From: Prochilodus magdalenae
Lineage: Eukaryota; Chordata; Actinopteri; Characiformes; Prochilodontidae
Direction: 5' to 3'
Length of the DNA: 64,000 nt
NCBI GenBank assembly: GCA_024036415.1
Contig: JAMWET010000924.1
Span: forward strand, 1-64,000
This document shows positions 55,801 through 64,000 of this stretch, one piece after another. How positions within the stretch are numbered: position 1 is the first letter of the stretch; every line of letters begins with the position of its first letter. Both the position numbers and the translations under genes were made by a program. Under the pieces are notes generated by a model. The model did not search any database. It saw only the letters and a list, made by a program, of their open reading frames with translations, and was not told the origin of the DNA.

Positions 55801-57639
55801 TTATTAAAATCATTAGATAAAATATAAATATTCAGTACATGACCAAAATGCAAGACAAACACAGCTAGCTATCTTACACCTACAGCATAGCTAACATTAG
55901 CGCAATGTTGCGACATGAAAGGCTAGCTATGTTAGCTTCATTAGATACATCATTTCTCCACAAACAAAACTCCCCTGTCCAACAGAAAACAGCAGCCTTG
56001 GTTTCCAGGCCTTTCAGAGCATTTGATTTGTTTATTGCTAACAGATTACCAGTTTACTTCCACCATGAAGATACGACATCAGCGGGGGATGGTCCTAGTC
56101 TTTAAACCAGGAAACCCCACCTTAGAAACCACAGACGTAGCCATGATTCAATACTTCAAACCTTCACGTACACGCTGCCCAACATAAGCCCAGGTTTTGT
56201 TGCTGGAGAGCCGTAGTTTCATTGTCAGTTGTGTTGCGGCACACCTGGCCAAACTCATCGGATAATTATCACGCTCTTCATTTAGGTCTCCCAGAGAATG
56301 GAAAACATTAAACCCAGCGTTTGCAAAGGTCAGCGTTTTCCCTGATTCAGCTCATTGGTTAATTGTCAAGCCCTTCTCAAGTCAAATTGGATTTGTTAGA
56401 GCATAGAAAACATTAAGGCTCGGCAGTAATCTGGCCGTCCAATCTGATTCGGAGACCAATGCTTTATACAGTGGCTGTCCTGAAAGGCCTGTGAATGCTC
56501 TGCTATGTATGACAAGATCGGACCACAAGCTCCATAGATAATCTGAGATTGTATCGTGGACTTGCATGGGCATTAAGGAACCGTGTTCCTCTACCAGTCC
56601 TCAAAATTGAGGAAACTCAGATTTCCGTGTTGGGAAAGCATCACTACGCCACATCTAGGCATCACCACAGAGCCCAGAATTGCTAGATGTGTGACCGGTG
56701 CTTCCACAATGCCTGGGTGACTTGTTGATTTGGACACACAGGGGTCAGCCCTGGTTTTCACATGTCTCCTGTCCCAGCTTGCGGAAGTAACACCTGTGCC
56801 CGTGCCGAGCCGGGCCATCTATGAGCATGGATGTGTAGTGACAGGGTGTAAAAGCCAGTAACGCCATGCCTCTCCCTTCTCCAGAGGAGAACCGTCAGAG
56901 GACACCAACACCTGTTCAATCCACTTCTCTCCCCGGGGTGGCCTCTTCCCATCTCCCTCGCATCTTAACTGTCTGCCCTCTCCAGCTGAGTCCCCGTGCT
57001 GAGCCGGCGGCTCTGAGGGACACAGCTGGGTGTGGAGCTCCTCCTCCCCAGGTGCGCCATTATAGAGGACACTGAAGAGTCTGTGCAACAAAATGAAGTG
57101 AAACACCACAGTAGGAACAGCAGGGGGTCATTTTACAAGCAGCAGAGCCGAGAAGTGCAGCAAAGAAAATTTTGAGCGAGCCAATTACCGAGGATCGATT
57201 TGTTTGCGCTGGCTAAGTCTCTCGCCGAAGAAGGTCCGAGGGATGGTGTTTTAAAGTACGCTGCATTTTATGGCATAAGCAGGAAGGTGTTGCAATCATC
57301 TCCGACTGAATAGGGATATTTGTCACGCGGTAATGACCTCTCTGGACTCCTTCAGAGTTAAGAAACCCATAGCCTGTTTTCCCAGAAGGGCGATGCACCG
57401 ATGGATGCTGAGGTAACCCTGAAAGGGATTGCTTTATGGAGAGAATGCCTCGGAAAAGAGACACAGCAGCGTGTCACGTGTTCATTCCAAAGCAAGGACG
57501 CCACTAGAAGCAAAATGCTACTAGAGGACTGGAACACGAAAAATGATGCATAGCATGAAGATGGGTTATCCCGAATCCCCTAAAAGGAATATGACTGAAA
57601 CTAGGGGCCCAGGTAGAACCTTAAGATGGGTTCCATATA
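55801..57639. other. No gene recognised
   Basis: 56230-56560 and 56860-57110 are mixed single-copy-looking DNA. Frames there have no domains. Confidence 0.45.
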
Positions 57640-58115
57640 GCACAACAAAGTTAGTCACCTGTAACTGAAACATGCCTAATAGCCTGTATTGCCTCCACAA
57701 GTACCAATAACAGCTGGGACTGGATTTGGCTTGGACTGGACAAGTTTCTGGATGTAGCCACATCAATTTGATGGACACCTTTATTAGCACTGGGATCTTA
57801 GCCACTGCTAGTAGACCTGTATGACCGTACGCCTCCATACACCTGCAGATTCAGCTACTTCCTTCACACTATGGTCTTTGGCCACGCCCAAATGCTCAGT
57901 CACTCCTTTTAGCCAATTACTAACATCTGCTCTGGAGCCATTTTCCACACATGGAACGAGACATTCCCTGCACTGTAGCACCTCTTCTCAATCTATGGAT
58001 CCCGTCACTCACACCCTTCAGGACTTTATAGCTCCATCATTCTTGTGAAGCACCATCTGCAGGAGCCTGGAGTTACTACCACCTTAAACACACAAGGTGA
58101 CTATTTGTTCAGAGC
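57640..58115 (-). mobile_element. Family B element, copy 5 (minus)
   Basis: Minus-strand order as in copy 4: TAGCTCTGAACAAATAGTCA terminal repeat at 58113, TTTAAGGTGGTAGTAACTCC, the helix-turn-helix coding block (GCAGGTGTATGGAGGCGTAC near 57846), then an internal deletion of about 90 bases before the GATGTGGCTACATCCAG block. It ends with CAGCTGTTATTGGTACTTGT. Confidence 0.7.
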
Positions 58116-59399
58116 TACCAAATAATACACCTATTAAATTCTCTCATTGATCCATAGGCCTGTAGGGTAACTTGGATCAGATGCCCCACTGCCAGGGTTA
58201 GATGTACAGTCCATCTTATATTCTAACTTGGTCAAGCTAAGGCGCCCAGTCTACACAGATCACATTTATAAAATGGGGATGGTGTAAATTATTTGCACAG
58301 CTTTGTTTTGCACTATTTCTACTATTTACACTTGTATTTGTACTGAGCAACGACAATATCGCTTAATCTATCCATCTATTATTTTTAATTTCTGGGATTT
58401 ATTGCCCTGGTGTAATGATTGACAAACTTATAAAGATGTGCATTTAGCTAAAAGCAGAGCAAGGTTTTCCTAGCAGGTTAGCGGTCAAGCTCAACACCAG
58501 GATCCAGGCCAACATAACAAAGGGGACAGGCAGATTCAAAAACCGGTCCGACAAGAAGGAAAACCAGAAACCAGTACAAAGTCAGAACCAAGATAGCAAC
58601 CAGAGATAGGAGTAGATAGAGCACTCAGTATAACATGGGTGTGTCAATACTTGGTAAAGTGTGTGTGAAGACCAGGGGCATATCAGCAAACAGGTGTGTG
58701 ACCTGATTACAAACAGGTGTGTGTGTGATTAGTCTCCTGGGATGACCAACAGGAGAACGCGACACGATTGGGTGATGTAGGACATGTGATGATGACATCA
58801 TCAGGGGGTGGAGTTTGGAAGAGCGAAGGGGAAACCTGCAAGCATGACGGGAGAGAATGTCTGGTATCTGTTTCTTTTGGTTGGCTTTCTAATGATGGCT
58901 ATCACTGGTGGGCTTATACCGGAGTCAGCTTTAGACACACGGTAAACAATTTTATCATGCTTGTGTTGGTTATGGGCTCAAACGAGGATCCTGTGGGTCA
59001 GTTTGGGTTGGGCTTGGAAATTCTCAATCTAGACCACAACGGAAAACCAGATTATAGGTCTATGACTAAATGATTCAGTCCTGTAACACAGTTATCATGC
59101 CATTCGTTAGCCGGTCAGCTGGTTCTACTACGCACTTTGGTGCCATTGTTTGTTTCTTTAGAACCTCCACTTTTGGAGGTGTGGTGCCACCCCATTAAGT
59201 GGCTGATGCTTTGCGTCAGCAGGGAAAGGGTCAGCGTATCAGGATGACTAGCGACTGAGCCAATCGCATGATTGGGTACCGAGTGTGAAGGCAGATCATT
59301 ACGGTCAAGAAACACGGGTCAGTGCGGAGAGGAAGCTGTGTGGGTGCAGTACCACGCTAATCTGACCAACAACCCAACGAATGAGAGCGAGCTAATGAG
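58116..59399. other. No gene; LTR-like and LINE-tail-like stretches
   Basis: 58290-58375 resembles a LINE tail (TTTGCACTATTTCTACTATT). 58480-58770 (CAGGATCCAGGCCAACATAA, GGGGACAGGCAGATTC) resembles a minus-oriented fish LTR. Neither has provable ends. Confidence 0.45.
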
Positions 59400-60104
59400 T
59401 TGAGACTGTGACACACAAGAAGAGACCACTCGCACAAACTGCATTCCTCACACTCTCCTTTACCTTCTGCACTCTTGTGTCTTTGCCACCATCTGTATCT
59501 CCTGCTCTACATCATGCTCTCTCTCTCTCTGCCTCCCTCTCTCTCTGTCTCTCTTTCTCTCTCTCGCAGGAGCAGGTTATTTTAGGAAATGTGCGGAGAT
59601 TGGTGAGGGATTATTGCAGCGCTGGGACGTGCCTGGCAGACGCGGGAGGCGAGAGGAGAAGGGGGGAGAAGGGTGAGGAGGAGTTTGTCGTGGCGGAGGT
59701 GTGGAGCGAGGGATTGCTCACTCATTCGTCATTACAGTGGAGCAGCAGAGCTGGCAGCGGAGGAAGAGCGGAGCGAGGTGCATCACAGCATGGCAACAGT
59801 GACACACACCTTCCTGGGCACAAACACACCCACGCCTGCACATGACAGTGGATGCAAATAAGAAACATATTGTTGACGCGCATCTTTCACCTCCGGCAAA
59901 AAGAAAGAACGGGCAAACCAAATAAACGACCGTGTTCAAACGGGAAGTAGCCTGGCGGAACTGGTGTTTATGCAAGGTGTGAAATACGAGGAGTCCTGGA
60001 CCTCCCTTTAATTAACCTCCCGGAGCCCCTGACTGTCTCCAGACCACCCCGAGGGGTCTCTGGAAATAACCTTATTTTGACGTTACGCTGTTCATTTAGG
60101 AAAA
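59400..60104. other. CT-rich tract with exon-like 33-nt stretch; no gene called
   Basis: A CT tract at 59517-59566 precedes a CGCAG at 59565-59569. The following 33 bases (59570-59602) are in-frame and bounded by GTGAGG. The surrounding 60 kb has no partner exons. Left unassigned. Confidence 0.4.
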
Positions 60105-60162
60105 GTAGCCTCTGAAATACCAAACTCAGGGAAAGGTCATTATTTAGCAGAAAGAAAGAGAG

Positions 60163-60209
<47 letters not shown>

Positions 60210-60255
60210 CAAAGACAGAAAGACAGAAAAAAAAGAAAGAAAGAAAGAAAGACAA

Positions 60256-60295
<40 letters not shown>

Positions 60296-60381
60296 AGGAA
60301 AGAAAGAAAAAAAGAGAGAAAGACAGAGAGAAAGACAGAGAGAAAGAAAGAAAGAAAGATGAAAGAAAAAAGGAAAGATGA

Positions 60382-60437
<56 letters not shown>

Positions 60438-60468
60438 AAAGAAGAAAGAAAGAAAGAAAGGAAGAAAA

Positions 60469-60499
<31 letters not shown>

Positions 60500-60644
60500 A
60501 AAGGAAAGATGAAAGAAAGAAAGAGAGAGAAAGACAGAAAGAAAGAAAGATGAAAAAAAAGGAAAGATGAAAGAAAGAAAGAAAGAAAGAAAGAAAGAGT
60601 AGCCTCTGAAATACCAAACTCAGGGAAAGGTCATCATTTAGCAG
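60105..60644. repeat. (GAAA)n array bracketed by a 46-bp direct duplication
   Basis: 60105-60150 recurs at 60599-60644 with one mismatch (TCATTATTT versus TCATCATTT). Between them, GAAA units run with occasional GACA, GATGAAA and GAGA variants. The bracket is far longer than any normal target duplication. Confidence 0.95.
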
Positions 60645-61151
60645 CTTCACTGTCACGCTTCCAAGTTCTCCTTCCACCTCCAACCTCCTGAACTCCGTCT
60701 CCCATAACCCACCACCCGATGACGTCTACGTCACATGTCCGCTATCTCCCAATCATGTCCTGTTTTCTTGATTATCATCCCCACAGTTCTAACCCCACAC
60801 ACCTGTCTGTAATCAACCTGCTTGCTCATTTACCCATGTGTCCCACACTCATGTTGTGAAGTATTGCCACTCTGTAGCATACGTCCTCCCTGTTGTTTGT
60901 CTAGTGCTGTTCTGGGGTGCGTTTCCCAAAACCATAGTTGCTTACTACGCAAGCGTTGCCCTATAGGTTTATGTCACCATGTAAACCAATCTTCCCAAGA
61001 AAACTGATGGAAGGAGTGAAATGTAAGTCCTACTTTCTCAAAACCCAAAGACGGGATGAGTAAAATCCCAGTTAATGTATCTACAAGTGCATTCCCAAAC
61101 TAGAAAAACACATTCCCAGAAGGAGAACTATTAGATCAAACAGCGCTGTTA
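60645..61151. other. No gene; LTR-like block
   Basis: 60655-60850 shares a general layout with 5220-5400 (CAACCTCCTGAACTCCGTC, ACGTCACATGTCCGC, CACACACCTGTC). Not defined further. Confidence 0.45.
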
Positions 61152-61465
61152 GTAAGCTCACCAGACAAACAATGAGTCACTTTGTGAGTTTAAGGTGGTA
61201 GTAACTTCAGGCTCCTGTAGATGGCGCTGCACAAGAATGACGGGGCTATAAATACCTGTGGGGTGTGAGTGACGGGATCCATAGATTGAGAAGAGGTGGT
61301 ACAGTGCAGGGAGTGTCTCGTTCCATGTGTGGAAACCGCTCCAAAGCAGATGTTAATGATTGGCTAAAAGGAGTGACTGAGCATGTGGGCGTGGCCAAAG
61401 ACCATAGTGTGAAGGAAGTAGCTGAATCTGCAGGTGTATGGAAGCGTACGGTCGTATCATCCTCA
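61152..61465 (+). mobile_element. Family B element, copy 6 (3'-truncated)
   Basis: The 5' terminal repeat AGCTCACCAGACAAACAATG is just before 61172, after TTAGTA. TTTAAGGTGGTAGTAACTTC follows, then the frame 61265-61474 with SKADVNDWLKGVTEHVGVAK, DHSVKEVAESAGVWKRTVV. It ends abruptly at 61460 in unrelated sequence. It shows the best-preserved reading of the helix-turn-helix block together with copy 4. Confidence 0.7.
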
Positions 61466-62228
61466 GAGTTCTAACCCCAAACACTGTGTATAACCGGCAC
61501 TTTAGTTACTCCCTTTTAATGAGAGGAGCAACAAACCTAATCAGACCCTGGAATTCCCCCTCTGACATGCACACCTGCAGAACCGCCTGCTATACAGCTT
61601 CAGCTCCTGTATGAGACGGTGAAACTGCTGGAGGTGTTGGCTTTGTTGTAGTGTGGGATGTATCCAGTGTGTGCACCGCTTTGTGGATAAGAGGAGAAAG
61701 TTTTTCAGAGTGTTCAGGGAAGAAGTTTGGGATTTGGTGTGAAGGTCTCTCTGTGTTAAAAATGAATGGGTATTAATAAAAACCATACCTCCAGTAATTT
61801 TGTGATGGTTCCAAACATGGAGGAGGAGGTGGGAGCAAACACAGTGAGCGAAGCTTAATCTCCATCAAATAAAAGAACAAAATAACAGCGCCATTCAGGA
61901 AAAGCTGTGGGTGTAGCACACTGACATCTCCGTTTGGCCATGAAACTGTAATTGAAAATGAATGAATGGAATTTAAAATGTCATACAAACTTCACAGTCT
62001 GAGGCTGGCATGTCATGGGCCAAATAGCAATGATGGGCATTTTGGCTTTTTAACGAGTCAGTATTTGCTCAGCTATTTAACACATCCTTTATAGACAACA
62101 CACTTTTCCGTGCACAGCTGTTTATACAGCTTACTTACTGAAGTTCATATATTAATATGGAAAAAGAAAAAACAGGTAGAGAAATGTAATACATAACCCA
62201 TGTAGTTGAAATAAATAAGATCATCAGG
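61466..62228. other. No gene recognised
   Basis: 61560-61990 has no repeated partner and no supported frame. Confidence 0.45.
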
Positions 62229-62291
62229 GTGAAAAAAAGAAAGAAAGAAAGAAAGAAAGAAAAAAGAAGGATGAAAGAAAGAAAGAAAAAC

Positions 62292-62330
<39 letters not shown>

Positions 62331-62700
62331 AAAATAGAAAAAGAAAAAAGGAAGGATGAAAGAAAAAAGAAAGAAAGAAAGACAGAAAAACAGAAAGAAA
62401 GAAAGAAAAGATGAAAGAAAGAAAGAAGGAAAGAAAGAAAGAATGAAAAAGACTGAAAAACAGAAAGAAAGAAAAAAGGAGGATAAAAGAAAGAAAGAAA
62501 GAAAGAAAGAAAGAAAAACAGAAAAACAGAAAGAAAACAGAAAGAAAGAAAGAAAAGATGAAAGAAAAAAAGATGAAAGAAAGAAAGAAAGAAAGAAAAA
62601 AGAAAGAAAGAAATAGGGAAAGATGAAAGAAAGAAAGTAAGAAAGAAAGAAAAAAGGAAAGATGAAAGAAAGAAAGAAAGAATAAAGGAAGGATGGAAGA
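62229..62700. repeat. (GAAA)n array, interrupted
   Basis: GAAA units with AAAA, GACAG, GATG and GGA variants over about 470 bases. Purine-only on + for long runs. Confidence 0.95.
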
Positions 62701-63209
62701 AAAAGGTGAAGAAGGAGGAAGTAGGAAAAGAATAATAATAAGAAAAGAAATGAAAAAGAATAAATGAAAGGAAAATGAGAAATAGGTGAGAAAAAGAGAA
62801 ATAGATTAAGATAAGAGGAAAAGAAAAGAAGGAGTTATGGATGAATCGGGTTAAATAGATGAAGGAAAGATAAAGAAAGAGTGAATAAAAGAGAAAGCTA
62901 CTGTGGGAAAGAAACAGATGAAAAGCAGTCAGCCAATAGTGAGAGGTTTATCTGCTTTATATTTAAAGATGGAGGAATAACCTGCCCGGGAAGAAAAAGA
63001 GAAAAGAAATAAAGGAGTGCTGAGAAGTGATAAAGAGAGAATGCCGAAACAAGAGCCACTGAATCAGATCCGATGGCATTCCGACATCATTAGCTACCGC
63101 AGCCGGAATCCAAACTTCCACAGTAAAGGTCTTCCAGGAAATGATAACCATCCAGGCAGAATAACTTCAACCGGTGGACCACAGAGAGCAGACCACCAGG
63201 GCTGGAGGG
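62701..63209. other. No gene; purine-rich then mixed
   Basis: 62701-62940 remains purine-rich. 63030-63190 (TCCGATGGCATTCCGACATC) looks single-copy. Confidence 0.45.
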
Positions 63210-63745
63210 GCGAGGGAGGTGTGGGATCGCAGTGCAGCTGGGAGGGAAGATGAAGGTTACCAGGATCAATAACTGATAATGAATTTAGACTGATATGATC
63301 AATATTTATTGAGCTACACATACAGAAGTCTGTCTCTCAGTATGGCGTCGGGCCGCCATGTTTGCTAACCCAACATGCCAGACGTCTCGGTATGGAGCTG
63401 TAGAGGTTCCTAATGGTGTCCTGTGGTAATCCATCCCATGCAGCTTGAATACCCTCACACAGATGGTGCGGTAGGGGGGGAGGTGGAGGGACACCAGGCC
63501 TTCTGGACGTGTGACAACAAACCGTTCATCTTGGTGCTGACCACGGTGCCTTCACACACGGATTCGTTGGGCGTCTCCACCAAGACTACAGCGGGACTCG
63601 TCACTGAAGATGACCCGCTGCCATTCTGAGTCACTCCATGACAGTCTGGTACGACACCACTGCAGTCTTTGGTGACGGTGATGTGGTGTTAAGGACGGTC
63701 ATGGTAACGGTGAAGGACACCACCACGTCAGTCAGGTACAGCGAT
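63210..63745 (-). mobile_element. Family A Tc1 derivative (minus)
   Basis: On minus it covers the block upstream of the first catalytic Asp through SLGGDAQRIRV-like codons, then the family junction (GACACCAGGCCTTCTGGACG at 63490-63509 on +), then AAWDGLPQDTIRNLYSSIPR and WVSKHGGPTPY. The frame shows slips and stops. The 3' area (ACCAGGATCAATAACTGATA on +) lies at 63260-63280. Terminal repeats are not intact. Confidence 0.85.
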
Positions 63746-64000
63746 AAGGCGAACCTACCCAGCGGTGTATGGGATAACAGTCGTGTTGTGTGTTACGGAA
63801 TCCCTAATAAATAAAAACACACAAAAATAAACGACAAATATTTGCAGCTGAAAGATGGACGGGGAAAAAAACGAAATCCCACTCTGCCTCTTCCTCGCGC
63901 CTCAGCCGGAAAAGCCCTTCCGTTAACCCCAGCCTGCCTCCTCTTTCAAGTGCACGGCTGGCGAATTCTAAAGGCGTAATCCGTGCCTCGCATGGCCAAT
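63746..64000. other. No gene recognised
   Basis: Ends with GC-richer, single-copy-looking DNA (63880-64000). No frame or splice evidence. Confidence 0.5.

Noticed and set aside
59408..59845. 145-aa + frame
   Set aside because: Mostly translation of a CT tract. Only the 33-base exon-like part was kept as a weak observation.
60144..60683. 179-aa Ser/Phe-rich minus frame and Lys/Glu-rich + frames
   Set aside because: Translation of a GAAA microsatellite.

Overview
The window looks like gene-poor nuclear DNA of a ray-finned (teleost) fish. The evidence is its mix of mobile elements: many Tc1/mariner derivatives, L2-type LINE ends sharing a tail with a tRNA-derived SINE, LINE tails ending in TATC, GATTT or AGGCA microsatellites, solo-LTR-like repeats, and long GAAA, TA and TATC arrays. 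The abundance of Tc1 types would fit an otophysan fish (characin, catfish or carp group), but that is only an inference. I found no host protein-coding gene, no functional tRNA or rRNA and no CRISPR array. Two short stretches have exon-like splice borders but are weak.

Layout. 0-8 kb: a SINE, two LINE 3' coding fragments, unidentified DNA, a duplicated Tc1 tail and a reversed L2 LINE end. 9-14 kb: three copies of an internally deleted Tc1 family (called family A here) and a long TA array. 14.8-17.4 kb: a fold-back repeat and a 39-bp minisatellite. 19-23.7 kb: a solo LTR, two copies of a helix-turn-helix-only element (family B) and decayed Tc1 pieces. 24-26 kb: 51-bp and 14-bp tandem arrays. 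27-32.2 kb: family B with a nested LINE tail, a second LTR copy carrying a 21-bp minisatellite, two adjacent palindromes, family A, and a 426-bp short Tc1 element. 33-36 kb: a 1.05-kb hAT-like element and, beside it, an almost complete 1595-bp Tc1 element with two lesions in its transposase. 36.8-47.6 kb: family B, a dispersed duplicate pair, further Tc1 remnants, fold-back repeats, and a small inverted-repeat element in opposite orientations. 49.3-53.4 kb: a LINE tail, a 1.2-kb 16-bp minisatellite, an LTR-like repeat split by a non-LTR insertion, a second near-identical copy of that insertion, and a reversed SINE. 55-64 kb: a LINE tail, family B twice, two GAAA arrays, and family A.

The genes do not form an operon or pathway. 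The story is one of transposon decay. Every transposase reading frame is broken or internally deleted. Several families keep only the N-terminal DNA-binding part, and one has lost the middle of the catalytic domain in a way shared by most copies. Nested insertions give a relative order of events. Unlabelled stretches between repeats look single-copy by eye and may include conserved non-coding elements, which only cross-species alignment can settle.
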